64,000 nt of DNA from Streptomyces narbonensis (GCF_014649015.1 NZ_BMSF01000011.1:206906-270905), one strand, 5' to 3'. Numbered from the stretch's first letter, positions 35,187 to 44,682 are shown. Numbers and translations: made by a program. The notes: a model not told the origin generated them from the sequence alone.

Positions 35187-36567
35187 TGAAGTGAGCAGAG
35201 AAAGGAACGAGTTGCTCCAGGTACTGAACCCGGCGACGGAGGAGCTGGTCGCCACCGTCCCCGCCGCCACCCCGGCCGACGTCGATGCCGCCGTCGCCCG
35301 CGCCGCCGCCGCCCAGCGCGGCTGGGCCGCCGCCGCGCCCGCCGACCGGGCCCGGCTGCTCCGCCGCTTCGCCGCCGTCGTCGACGAGCACGTCGAGGAG
35401 CTCGCCCACCAGGAGGTCGCCGAGGCCGGGCACACCATCGGCAACGCCCGCTGGGAGGCCGGCAACGTCCGTGACCTGCTCGACTTCGCCGCCGGGGGAG
35501 TCGAGCGCCTCAACGGCCGCCAGATCCCGGTGGCCGGCGGCCTCGACGTCACGATCCTCGAACCCCTCGGGGTCGTCGGCGTCATCGCGCCCTGGAACTT
35601 CCCCATGCCGATCGCCGCCTGGGCCACCGCACCCGCCCTCGCCGCCGGCAACGCGGTGATCCTCAAGCCCGCCGAGACCACCCCCCTCACCGCGCTCCGC
35701 CTCGCCGAGCTCGCCCTGGAGGCGGGCCTGCCCGAAGGCCTCTTCCAGGTCCTCCCCGGCACGGGACCGGTCGCGGGCAACGCCCTCGTCGAGCACCCCG
35801 GCATCGCGAAGATCGTCTTCACCGGCTCCACCAGGGTCGGCAAATCGATCATGGCCAAGTGCGCCGGCCAGGTGAAGCGGCTCACCCTCGAACTCGGCGG
35901 CAAGAGCCCCAACATCGTCTTCGCCGACGCGGACATCGAGGCGGCCGCCGCGGCGGCGCCGATGGCCTTCCTCGACAACAGCGGCCAGGACTGCTGCGCC
36001 CGCACCCGCATCCTCGTGCAGCGGAGCGCGTACGACCGCTTCCTGGAGCTCCTCACCCCGGCGATCGAGGAGATCGTCGTCGGCGACCCGCTCGACGAGC
36101 GCACCCAGATGGGCCCGCTCATCTCCCGCGCCCAGCTCGACCGCGTCCGCTCCTACGTCACCGAGGACCTCCAGGGGATCCGCGGCAAGGCCCCCGAAGG
36201 CCCCGGTTTCTGGTTCCCCCCGACCGTCCTCACCGACGTGCCCGAGGACGCCCCCTGCGCCGTCGAGGAGATCTTCGGCCCGGTCGCCGTCGTCCTGCCC
36301 TTCGACGACGAGGCCGACGCGATCCGGCTCGCCAACGCCACCGAGTACGGCCTCTCCGGCTCGATCTGGACCCGCGACGTCGGCCGCGCCCTGCGCGCCT
36401 CCCGCGCCGTCCGGGCCGGCAACCTCTCCGTCAACTCCCACTCCAGCGTCCGCTACTGGACCCCGTTCGGCGGCTACCGGCAGTCCGGCCTCGGCCGCGA
36501 ACTGGGCCCCGACGCCCTGACCGCCTTCACCGAAACCAAGAACGTCTTCATCAGCACGGAGGCCTGA
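35179..36567 (+). CDS. Aldehyde dehydrogenase family protein
   Basis: About 462 residues of an NAD(P)-dependent ALDH. The cofactor motif PWNFPMPIAAWATAPAL, the catalytic Glu in LELGGKSPNIVF, the catalytic Cys in DNSGQDCCARTR, and the C-terminal PFGGYRQSGLGRELG are all present. It should oxidise an aldehyde to an acid; in this context the substrate would be gamma-glutamyl-aminoacetaldehyde. The start is uncertain: GTG 35179, GTG 35191, and TTG 35212 (with AAAGGA) are all in frame and none has a strong RBS. The strong one belongs to the out-of-frame ORF at 35136. The SDR follows by seven bases. Confidence 0.9.
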   Translation: MSSEVSRERNELLQVLNPATEELVATVPAATPADVDAAVARAAAAQRGWAAAAPADRARLLRRFAAVVDEHVEELAHQEVAEAGHTIGNARWEAGNVRDLLDFAAGGVERLNGRQIPVAGGLDVTILEPLGVVGVIAPWNFPMPIAAWATAPALAAGNAVILKPAETTPLTALRLAELALEAGLPEGLFQVLPGTGPVAGNALVEHPGIAKIVFTGSTRVGKSIMAKCAGQVKRLTLELGGKSPNIVFADADIEAAAAAAPMAFLDNSGQDCCARTRILVQRSAYDRFLELLTPAIEEIVVGDPLDERTQMGPLISRAQLDRVRSYVTEDLQGIRGKAPEGPGFWFPPTVLTDVPEDAPCAVEEIFGPVAVVLPFDDEADAIRLANATEYGLSGSIWTRDVGRALRASRAVRAGNLSVNSHSSVRYWTPFGGYRQSGLGRELGPDALTAFTETKNVFISTEA

Positions 36568-36573
36568 GCACCC

Positions 36574-37362
36574 ATGACCAGCCAAGACGAGATCATCTGC
36601 CGCCGCCTGGTCGGCCGTACCGCCGTCATCACCGGAGCCGGCAGCGGCATCGGACTCGCCACCGCCCGGCGCCTCGCCTCCGAGGGCGCCAACGTCGTCT
36701 GCGGAGACATCGACGAGGTGGCCGGCAAGGCCGCCGCCGAGGCCGTCGGCGGCACCTTCGTGAAGGTCGACGTCACCGACCCGGAGGAGGTCGAGGCGCT
36801 GTTCCGCACCGCCTTCGAGACCTACGGCTCCGTCGACATCGCCTTCAACAACGCCGGCATCTCCCCGCCCGACGACGACTCCATCCTGGACACCGGCCTG
36901 GAGGCCTGGAAGCGCGTCCAGGACGTCAACCTCACCTCCGTCTTCCTGTGCTGCAAGGCCGCCCTCCCCTACATGCGCCGCCAGGGCCGGGGCTCCATCA
37001 TCAACACCGCCTCCTTCGTCGCGATCATGGGCGCGGCCACCAGCCAGATCTCGTACACGGCCTCCAAGGGCGGCGTCCTCGCCATGTCCCGCGAACTGGG
37101 TGTCCAGTTCGCCCGCGAGGGCATCCGCGTCAACGCCCTCTGCCCGGGGCCGGTCAACACCCCGCTCCTCCAGGAGCTGTTCGCCAAGGACCCGGAGCGG
37201 GCCGCGCGCCGCCTCGTGCACATCCCGGTCGGCCGCTTCGCCGAGGCCGAGGAGATCGCCGCCGCCGTGGCGTTCCTCGCCAGCGACGACTCCTCCTTCG
37301 TCAACGCCAGCGACTTCCTCGTCGACGGCGGAATCTCGGGCGCGTACGTGACCCCGCTCTAA
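36574..37362 (+). CDS. Short-chain dehydrogenase/reductase
   Basis: A 262-residue SDR. The nucleotide-binding TGAGSGIG is at about 20-27, the structural NNAG at about 92, catalytic Ser near NTASFVAIMG, and the YTASK catalytic motif at about 155-159. It oxidises or reduces a hydroxyl or carbonyl with NAD(P). Seven bases after the ALDH gene, it is probably the enzyme that converts the alcohol of gamma-glutamylethanolamide to the aldehyde that ALDH then oxidises (inference). A hairpin terminator follows. Confidence 0.9.
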   Translation: MTSQDEIICRRLVGRTAVITGAGSGIGLATARRLASEGANVVCGDIDEVAGKAAAEAVGGTFVKVDVTDPEEVEALFRTAFETYGSVDIAFNNAGISPPDDDSILDTGLEAWKRVQDVNLTSVFLCCKAALPYMRRQGRGSIINTASFVAIMGAATSQISYTASKGGVLAMSRELGVQFAREGIRVNALCPGPVNTPLLQELFAKDPERAARRLVHIPVGRFAEAEEIAAAVAFLASDDSSFVNASDFLVDGGISGAYVTPL

Positions 37363-37388
37363 CCGTTCACCCCCAGTCCCCCCACCCG

Positions 37389-37418
37389 ACAGCCGGGCGT
37401 CGCGAGGCGCCCGGCTGT
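37389..37418 (+). terminator. Terminator after the GlnA4-ALDH-SDR genes
   Basis: ACAGCCGGGCG (37389-37399) pairs with CGCCCGGCTGT (37408-37418), then TTCC. It lies 27 bases after the SDR stop and before the phosphatase gene's RBS, so the phosphatase may have its own promoter or rely on read-through. Confidence 0.75.
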
Positions 37419-37443
37419 TCCGCGTACAGACAGGAGAGTGATC

Positions 37444-38703
<1,260 letters not shown>

Positions 38704-38722
38704 GCCGTCCCCCGCGGCCTCC

Positions 38723-39925
38723 TCAGAGGAAGGTCCGGCCTTCCCCCCGGTACGTCGGCACGGTGGCCGTGACCCGGTCGCCCTCGACCAGCCGGAGCCG
38801 ATCGAACCGCTCGCAGAGCTCGCCGGCCTTCGCGTGCCGGAACCACACCTTGTCGCCGATCCGCAGGTCGTCGGCCGGCGAGCCGAGCAGCGGGGTCTGG
38901 ACCTCGCCCGGACCCTCCTGCGGGTCGTAGCGGAGCCCCTCCGGCAGATACGGCACGGGCAGCCGGTCCGGGCCCGCCACCCCGGACGCGGGATAGCCGC
39001 CGCCGAGCACGGTCACCACGCCCACACCGGGGCGGCGGACGACGGGCTGCGCGAAGAGCGCGGCCGGGCGTCCGTCGAAGGACGTGTAGTTGTCGAAGAG
39101 GCGCGGCACGAAGAGCCCCGAACCGGCGGCGATCTCCGTCACCGCGTCCTCGGCGGCCGTGTGCTGCACACTGCCGGTGCCGCCGCCGTTCACGAACTCC
39201 AGGTCCGGGGCGACCGCGCGGACGGCCCGGACGACGGCCGCGCGGCGCTCCGCCAGCTCCCGGCGGGCGGCGGACTGCATCAGCCGGATCGCCCGCGAGC
39301 GCAGCGGCCGGCCGGCGACCGAGTCGCCGACACCGGCGACGTGCCCCTCGTACGCCATGATCCCGACCAGCCGGAAGCCCGGACGCCGCACCACGGAACG
39401 GGCCACCTCGGCCAGGTCGGCGGGGGTGCGCAGCGGCGAGCGCCGGGCCCCGATCCGGACCCGTCCGCCGAGGAGGTGGAGCGCGGTGTCCAGCTCCAGA
39501 CAGACCCGGATCTCCTCCGCCCCGCCCGTTCGGGAGGCGTCGATCAGGTCGAGCTGGGCCACGTCGTCGACCATCACCGACACGGCGGCGGCGAGCTTGG
39601 GGTCCCGCGCGAGCTCGGCGAAGCCGGCGCGGTCCGCCGACGGATAGGCGAGCAGCACGTCGTCGAACCCGGCACGCGCCAGCCACAGCGACTCGTCGAG
39701 CGTGAACGACATGATCCCGGCGAACCCCTCCCGCGCGAGCACCCGCTCAAGGAGCGCGCGGCAGCGCACGGACTTGCTCGCGACGCGGATCGGCTTGCCG
39801 GCGGCCCGGCGGACGAGGTCCGCCGCGTTGTCGTCGAAGGCCTCCAGATCGACGATCGCCACGGGCGCGTCGAGGTCGGCGGTGGCACGGTCATAACGGG
39901 CCCGGTCGGCGGCTCGGGGAGTCAT
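38723..39925 (-). CDS. D-threonine aldolase/alanine racemase-like PLP enzyme
   Basis: A 400-residue fold-type III PLP protein of the amino acid deaminase/aldolase group. The probable Schiff-base Lys lies in IRVASKSVRC (about residue 49), and GGGTGSVQHTA and a C-terminal beta domain with KVWFRHAKAGELCERF follow. Similar enzymes cleave D-threonine/3-hydroxy D-amino acids with a divalent metal. The ATG at 39925 has only a weak RBS, but longer starts run into low-complexity Cys/Arg sequence antisense to the next gene. It is convergent with the phosphatase, with a 19-base gap. Confidence 0.85.
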   Translation of the reverse strand: MTPRAADRARYDRATADLDAPVAIVDLEAFDDNAADLVRRAAGKPIRVASKSVRCRALLERVLAREGFAGIMSFTLDESLWLARAGFDDVLLAYPSADRAGFAELARDPKLAAAVSVMVDDVAQLDLIDASRTGGAEEIRVCLELDTALHLLGGRVRIGARRSPLRTPADLAEVARSVVRRPGFRLVGIMAYEGHVAGVGDSVAGRPLRSRAIRLMQSAARRELAERRAAVVRAVRAVAPDLEFVNGGGTGSVQHTAAEDAVTEIAAGSGLFVPRLFDNYTSFDGRPAALFAQPVVRRPGVGVVTVLGGGYPASGVAGPDRLPVPYLPEGLRYDPQEGPGEVQTPLLGSPADDLRIGDKVWFRHAKAGELCERFDRLRLVEGDRVTATVPTYRGEGRTFL

Positions 39926-40048
39926 GGCCCGAGCTTGCCAGACAGCTATACGGGTGGGTAGCCCCCGACCGCGGTCCGCCCGGGTCCTCTCCACCCGGGA
40001 ACAGCCCGTAGAGTGACGGGCATTGTCGACACGAGCCGGGGGACGGGG

Positions 40049-41698
40049 ATGACCGCCGAACACCCACGCCCCACGTCCCGCATCACCGACGCACTCCTCC
40101 CGCCATCGCCTCCGGCCGCCCAGGCGCCCGCGCCGCACGTGACGGCACCGACGGCCCAGGTGCCCCGCGAGCACGGCACGGCCCCCACGCCGCCGAACGC
40201 ACCGGCACCGGCAGCACCGCACGCCTCACCGCCGCTCGCCCCCGCACCGCACGCCCATGGCGCCGCCGAGCGCCCCGCGGCGCCGCCCGCTCCGAGGAGC
40301 GCCCCAGCCCCCGCGCCGCACGTGACGGCACCGACGGCCGAGGAGACCGCAGAGCGCCCCGCACAGGCGAACGCACCGGCATCGGCACCGCACGCCCCCG
40401 CGCCGACCGCCCACGGCAGCGCCCCGCGCCCCACCACGACGCCCGCACCGGCCGTGCCGCGCCCCGCATCCACCGGAGCACCCGCTCTGCCCGCGGCCGC
40501 CCCCGCCGCGCCCCGGCCGGCCAAACCCACCGGTGCCCCGCAGCCGCAGGCCGCGCCCGCGCCGGCGTGCCCCGCGGCCCCGCCCGCACCGGCCTCGCGT
40601 CCCGCTACCGGACCGGCGACCGGGGCGTCCGGCCGGACGGCGGTTTCCGCGTCCCTCCCGCAGGAGACCGCACCGCTGTCGCCCCGTCAGGCGCCCGTGG
40701 CCGCCCGCGCCTGGGCGGCGCCGAGCGACGCGGACGACCTCCCGGAGGTCGAGAGGACCACCCGGCTCCGGGCGATCCGCGGCACTTCCGGCGCGGACCG
40801 GTCCACGCGCACACGCACGCCCGCGTCCCCGCCCGCGCCCGCGTCCCCGCCCACGTACGGCTACGGTCTCGCCGGCACCCTGCCGCCCGAGGCGCCCGTC
40901 GAGACCACCACCCGGCTGCGCCCCGTACGCCCCCGCCGCACCGGCCGCGTGCTCGCCGTCACCGCCTGCGTCGTCCTCGGCGGCGGGCTCATCGGCGGGG
41001 CCCTCGCAGGCATATGGCTGGCCTCGGCCGAACCCGCACGGCCCGCCGAACCCGCCGGGTACACCGAGGCCAAGGACCTCTGGCACAACGCCCCCGTCGA
41101 CACCCTCTTCCCCCGCACCCTCCCCGGCCCCGGCGCGGGCCCAGGCGCCGCCGCCCGCACCTGGACCCGGATCGTCGTCGCCCCGGACACCCCCTGCTCG
41201 CCCGCCGTCCTCGGCAAGGGCCTGCTCGCCACCCTCACGCCGCTCGGCTGCGAGCGGGTCCTGCGCGCCACGTACACCGACGCCACCGCCAGCAGCGTGA
41301 TCACCGTCGGCCTCGTCTTCACCCGCGCCGACGCCGAAGCGCAGCGCACCCTCGGCCAGGGCAGCGGCGGCCTCACCGCCCGCCTTGGCGAGGACGTCCC
41401 TCCGGCCCTCTCCGGCCCCTCCACCGTCGCGGCCCGCTTCGGCGCCCGGCAGCGCGCGAGCTGGTGGCTGAGCGCCCCCGCCGACCTCCCCGTCGTGATC
41501 ACGGCCGTCTCAGGCTTCGCCGACGGCCGTGCCCTCGACCGCCCGCAGCCCGCCGACCGGGCCATGGCACGGGGCCGTACCGACGCCACCGCCCAGTCCG
41601 GCCTCGGCCACGAGGCCAAGGGCATCACCGCACGCTTCGAAGCGCTGCTGCGCAAGGCCGTCGCCGCGACCGTCAAGGAGAAGGAGAACGCCAGGTGA
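40049..41698 (+). CDS. Proline/alanine-rich single-span protein with extracytoplasmic domain
   Basis: A 549-residue protein. Residues about 10-290 are low-complexity Pro/Ala/Thr with repeated APHVTAPTA-type segments. A single membrane span (about 300-322, VLAVTACVVLGGGLIGGALA) follows, then a globular extracytoplasmic domain with two or three cysteines (about 330-549). The start ATG 40049 follows GGGGACGGGG; GTG 40013 is the alternative. Its stop overlaps the mycosin-like protease start by four bases (GTGA), so the two are coupled. I do not recognise the outer domain. A regulator, scaffold or substrate of the protease is a reasonable guess. Confidence 0.75.
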   Translation: MTAEHPRPTSRITDALLPPSPPAAQAPAPHVTAPTAQVPREHGTAPTPPNAPAPAAPHASPPLAPAPHAHGAAERPAAPPAPRSAPAPAPHVTAPTAEETAERPAQANAPASAPHAPAPTAHGSAPRPTTTPAPAVPRPASTGAPALPAAAPAAPRPAKPTGAPQPQAAPAPACPAAPPAPASRPATGPATGASGRTAVSASLPQETAPLSPRQAPVAARAWAAPSDADDLPEVERTTRLRAIRGTSGADRSTRTRTPASPPAPASPPTYGYGLAGTLPPEAPVETTTRLRPVRPRRTGRVLAVTACVVLGGGLIGGALAGIWLASAEPARPAEPAGYTEAKDLWHNAPVDTLFPRTLPGPGAGPGAAARTWTRIVVAPDTPCSPAVLGKGLLATLTPLGCERVLRATYTDATASSVITVGLVFTRADAEAQRTLGQGSGGLTARLGEDVPPALSGPSTVAARFGARQRASWWLSAPADLPVVITAVSGFADGRALDRPQPADRAMARGRTDATAQSGLGHEAKGITARFEALLRKAVAATVKEKENAR

Positions 41699-43026
41699 CC
41701 CGCACCACCCCCACCCGGACGCCCTCCCTCACGCGGACGCCCTCCCTCACGCGGACGACCTCCCTCACGCGGACGACCTCCCTCACCCGAGCGACCTCCC
41801 GCACCGGACCGACCACCCCCACCCGGAAGGCCATCACCTTCCCCACCCGGACGGCCACCGGCGCCACCGCCCGCGCGACCGCGGTCGTGCTCCTCGCCGC
41901 CGCCTTCTCCGTGCTGCCCGCGACCACCGCCCCCGCCCACGCCGACACCATCCGGACCCGCCAGTGGGGCCTGGAGGCCATGCACACCACGGAGGCCTGG
42001 CGCACCACCAAGGGCAAGGGCATCAAGGTCGCCGTCCTCGACACGGGCGTCGACGCCGACCACCCCGACCTGGCCGGCTCCGTCCTCCCCGGCCGCGACC
42101 TCATCGGCTTCGGCGCCTCCGAGGGCGACCGCGCCTGGGCCCGGCACGGCACCGCCATGGCCGGCATCATCGCGGGGCACGGCCACGGTCCCGGCGACGA
42201 GAGCGGCGTCCTCGGCGTCGCCCCCGACGCCGAGATCCTGCCCGTCCGGGTCATCCTGGAGAGCAGCGACAAGGCCCGTGACAAGGCCCGCAAGACCCGC
42301 GGCACCGCCCTCGCCGAGGGCATCCGCTGGGCAGCCGACCACGGCGCCGACGTCATCAACCTCTCCCTCGGGGACGACTCCAAGTCCGCCCACCCCGACG
42401 CCGGCGAGGACGCCGCCGTCCAGTACGCCCTCGCCAAGGGCGTCTCCGTCGTCGCCTCCGCCGGCAACGGAGGCGAGAAGGGCGACCACATCTCGTACCC
42501 CGCCGCCTATCCCGGCGTGATCGCCGTCACCGCCGTCGACCGCTACGGCACCCGCGCCTCCTTCTCCACCCGCCGCTGGTACGCGACGGTCAGCGCCCCC
42601 GGCGTCGACATCGTCATCGCCGACCCCGACCGCCGTTACTACGAGGGCTGGGGCACCAGCGCCGCCGCCGCCTTCGTCTCCGGCGCCGTCGCCCTCGTCA
42701 GGTCCGCCCACCCCGACCTCACCCCGGCCCAGGTCAAGCAGCTGCTCGTCGACACCGCCCGCAACCGCCCCAAGGGCGGCCGCAGCGACGCCAAGGGGTA
42801 CGGGACGGTCGACCCCGCCGCCGCCATCGAGGCCGGGGCCGCGCGCAAGGGCGGCGACCCCAAGAACGCCACCACCGGTTACCGGGGCCAGTACTTCGGC
42901 CCCGGCCCGACGGCCGCCGTCGAGGAGAGCCGCCCCCTCGGCCTGCTGGCCCCGGTCGCCGGCGGGCTCGGCGCCCTGCTGCTCCTGACCGCCTTCGCCA
43001 TCGGACGCACGAAGCGCACCCGCTGA
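41695..43026 (+). CDS. Mycosin-like S8 subtilase, membrane-anchored
   Basis: A 443-residue subtilisin-family protease. Catalytic Asp is in KVAVLDTGVDADHPD, His in RHGTAMAGIIAG, and Ser in GTSAAAAFVSGAVAL. A C-terminal span (about 420-437, LAPVAGGLGALLLLTAFA) and RTKRTR tail anchor it, as in mycosins of type VII secretion, but no ESX genes lie nearby. An unusually long, TRTPSL-repeat region (about 1-60) precedes the signal-peptide core ARATAVVLLAAAFSVLPATT. GTG 41695 has AAGGAGAAGGAG upstream and overlaps the preceding stop, which supports this start. Confidence 0.9.
   Translation: MTRTTPTRTPSLTRTPSLTRTTSLTRTTSLTRATSRTGPTTPTRKAITFPTRTATGATARATAVVLLAAAFSVLPATTAPAHADTIRTRQWGLEAMHTTEAWRTTKGKGIKVAVLDTGVDADHPDLAGSVLPGRDLIGFGASEGDRAWARHGTAMAGIIAGHGHGPGDESGVLGVAPDAEILPVRVILESSDKARDKARKTRGTALAEGIRWAADHGADVINLSLGDDSKSAHPDAGEDAAVQYALAKGVSVVASAGNGGEKGDHISYPAAYPGVIAVTAVDRYGTRASFSTRRWYATVSAPGVDIVIADPDRRYYEGWGTSAAAAFVSGAVALVRSAHPDLTPAQVKQLLVDTARNRPKGGRSDAKGYGTVDPAAAIEAGAARKGGDPKNATTGYRGQYFGPGPTAAVEESRPLGLLAPVAGGLGALLLLTAFAIGRTKRTR
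41719..41790 (+). repeat. 18-bp in-frame tandem repeat in the protease N-terminus
   Basis: Four units of about ACGCCCTCCCTCACGCGG at 41719-41736, 41737-41754, 41755-41772 and 41773-41790 (the last degenerating), with a partial fifth after. Each encodes the hexapeptide T-P/T-S-L-T-R. They lie between the coupled start codon and the signal-peptide core, so copy-number changes would keep the frame and alter only the n-region. Confidence 0.9.
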
Positions 43027-43051
43027 CACCCCCGGGCCCACGCACCGCCCC

Positions 43052-43158
43052 ACACGCCGCCCACCACAGCCCCACACGCCGCCCACCACAGCCCCACACA
43101 CCGCCCACCACGCCCCACACACCGCCCACCACGCCCCGCACGCCGCCCACCACGCCCC
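43052..43158. repeat. 21/22-bp minisatellite between protease and SseB-family gene
   Basis: Five tandem units of the type ACACGCCGCCCACCACAGCC(CC): two of 22 bases (43052-43073, 43074-43095) and three of 21 bases (43096-43116, 43117-43137, 43138-43158). They fill most of the 176-base gap upstream of the SseB-family gene. No ORF with supporting signals is present. Confidence 0.9.
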
Positions 43159-43190
43159 ACCCGGCGGCCGGCGCGCCTCCCGCCGCCGGT

Positions 43191-43202
43191 TAGGCTCGGT
43201 GC
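43191..43202 (+). promoter_or_regulatory. -10 box with leaderless spacing before the SseB-family gene
   Basis: TAGGCT (43191-43196) ends six bases before GTG 43203, the same spacing as seen before 9263. No Shine-Dalgarno sequence is present upstream of the GTG. Confidence 0.5.
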
Positions 43203-43934
43203 GTGGCGCTCAAGAACATCCCGGACCCCGGTTTCTCCGACGACGACGGCACCGCCGACCCGCGGCTCGCCGCGGCTCTCGCGGCCTGGGCGGAGGACAG
43301 GACCGCACACGGCCCGGTCCTCGCAGCGCTCAAGGGCGCCCGGCTCCTCGTCCCCGTCGTCGCCGTCCTCGGCGAGGTCGAGACCGACGAGAACGGCCTG
43401 CGCCGCGAGAAGACCAGCGACATGGCGGTCCCCACCCTCACCGCCGGCGACCGCCGGGCCCTGCCCGCCTTCACCTCGCTCGCCTCGCTCGCCCTGTGGG
43501 ACCCGGAGGCCCGGCCCGTGGCCGTCCCGCTCCACCAGGCGCTCCAGGCCGCGGCGCACGAGAAGGCCGACACCGTCGTCCTGGACCTCGCCGGCCCCGT
43601 CCCGTACCAGCTGACGGGACCGGCGCTGCTCGCCCTCGCCGAGGGCCGCGCCAGCGCCGACCCGCTCGACGACCCGGCCGTACGCGAGGCCGTGCGGGCC
43701 GCCGTCGCGGCCGAGCCCGCCGTGCTCCGGGCCCACCTGGGCCCCGGCAGCGCCGACGGCACCCTCGCCCTGGTCCTCGCCGGGGACGCCGCCCCGGCGG
43801 AGGCAGCCCAGCGCGTGGCCCGAGCCCTGGCCGCCGACGAAACACTGAGGGCCCGCCTGGTGCGGGGCCTCGACCTGGCACTCCTGCCGGCCTCGGCCAC
43901 GCCTCCGGGCGAGCCCTTCTACGTGAAGAAGTAA
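43203..43934 (+). CDS. SseB-family protein
   Basis: A 243-residue soluble protein of the SseB N-terminal-domain type (VLAALKGARLLVPVVAVLGE, TLTAGDRRALPAFTSLASLALW). The family is widespread in actinobacteria with no settled function; the name comes from E. coli SseB. GTG 43203 begins VALKNIPDPGFSDDDG and is probably translated from a leaderless mRNA. The C-terminus GEPFYVKK is intact. It is convergent with the DUF1844 gene, with 15 bases between. Confidence 0.85.
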   Translation: MALKNIPDPGFSDDDGTADPRLAAALAAWAEDRTAHGPVLAALKGARLLVPVVAVLGEVETDENGLRREKTSDMAVPTLTAGDRRALPAFTSLASLALWDPEARPVAVPLHQALQAAAHEKADTVVLDLAGPVPYQLTGPALLALAEGRASADPLDDPAVREAVRAAVAAEPAVLRAHLGPGSADGTLALVLAGDAAPAEAAQRVARALAADETLRARLVRGLDLALLPASATPPGEPFYVKK

Positions 43935-43949
43935 GACGTACGGGGCGAC

Positions 43950-44327
43950 TCAGCCGTACACGGGACCCGTGTACTTCTCGCCCGGTCCCTGACCCGGCTC
44001 GTCCGGGATCAGGGACGCCTCGCGGAAGGCGAGCTGGAGGGACTTCAGGCCGTCCCGCAGGGGAGCGGCGTGGAAGGAGGAGACCTCCGTCGCGCCGGCG
44101 TCCAGCAGGCCCGCGAGGGCGTGCACCAGCTTGCGGGCCTCGTCGAGGTCCTTGTACTTGTCGCCTTCCTCGGTGAGCCCGAGCTTCACCGCGGCGGCGC
44201 TCATCAGGTTGACGGCGACCGTCACGATCACCTCGACGGCCGGGACCTCCGCGATGTCGCGGGTCATGGCGTCGAAGTCGGGGTTTTCGGGGGAGTCCGC
44301 GGACTCGTTCTGGGGGGTCTCGCTCAT
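43950..44327 (-). CDS. DUF1844-family protein
   Basis: A 125-residue protein with the DUF1844 segment (about 28-105). It contains DIAEVPAVEVIVTVAVNLMS, AAAVKLGLTEE, YKDLDEARKLVHALAGLLDA and SSFHAAPLRDGLKSLQLAFRE. The N-terminus is polar and disordered, with no membrane helix. Function unknown; the family is consistently found beside infC-rpmI-rplT in actinobacteria. The ATG at 44327 is divergent from infC and close to its leader, so the two may share regulatory sequence. Confidence 0.88.
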   Translation of the reverse strand: MSETPQNESADSPENPDFDAMTRDIAEVPAVEVIVTVAVNLMSAAAVKLGLTEEGDKYKDLDEARKLVHALAGLLDAGATEVSSFHAAPLRDGLKSLQLAFREASLIPDEPGQGPGEKYTGPVYG

Positions 44328-44390
44328 GCCTCATACGATAGGCCGGTCCTTGGTTAGCGAAGACCGCCGGGTCCTGCTAACCTTGTGTAA

Positions 44391-44598
44391 CGACCGGCCG
44401 GACACCTGTGTGCCCGGCCCACAAGTGGAGGCTCCGTACTCCCACCTGACCACCCTCGCGGGTGGCGGGTCACCGGTCAGGTGGTTGCCATCGTTCCGTA
44501 CGGACGATGGAACCGCCCGAGTTTGCGCCCCGCGGTTGACCGCGGCGGTGCTCCGGTTTTCCTTGGAGCCCCGCCTGTGTCCCGTCCGGGGCGTTTTT
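44391..44598 (+). ncRNA. Structured infC leader with intrinsic attenuator
   Basis: The 355-base gap between DUF1844 and infC holds several stable stems: GGCCGG/CCGGCC (44396-44419), a 10-bp stem CCACCTGACC/GGTCAGGTGG (44442-44451 and 44475-44484) enclosing CACCC/GGGTG, and CCATCGT/ACGATGG (44488-44510). A terminator-like hairpin GCCCCG/CGGGGC (44568-44592) followed by GTTTTT is last. Ribosomal-protein/IF3 leaders are commonly attenuated, so this is a strong candidate for premature-termination control by L20 or translation state. No named Rfam family is claimed. Confidence 0.6.
44568..44598 (+). terminator. Attenuator hairpin with T-run in the infC leader
   Basis: Six-bp stem GCCCCG (44568-44573) and CGGGGC (44587-44592) with a 13-base loop, immediately followed by GTTTTT (44593-44598). 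It lies 85 bases upstream of the infC start and inside the leader, so termination here would switch off infC-rpmI-rplT. Confidence 0.65.
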
Positions 44599-44682
44599 CA
44601 TGTGCCGGCTCGGTTGGTCTCAGTGAACAGACGTTGCGCGTCCGTCCGCCAGGCGGTCGCGTGGTGCTACCTAGGAGGATCC

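Noticed and set aside
43022..43200. CRISPR array in the repeat region
   Set aside because: Units are contiguous without spacers and are themselves near-identical, so it is a minisatellite.
44131..44682. infC reading frame extended upstream through the leader
   Set aside because: It is open by chance across stem-loops and the attenuator; no start with RBS, and IF-3 family similarity begins at SAEPRIND.
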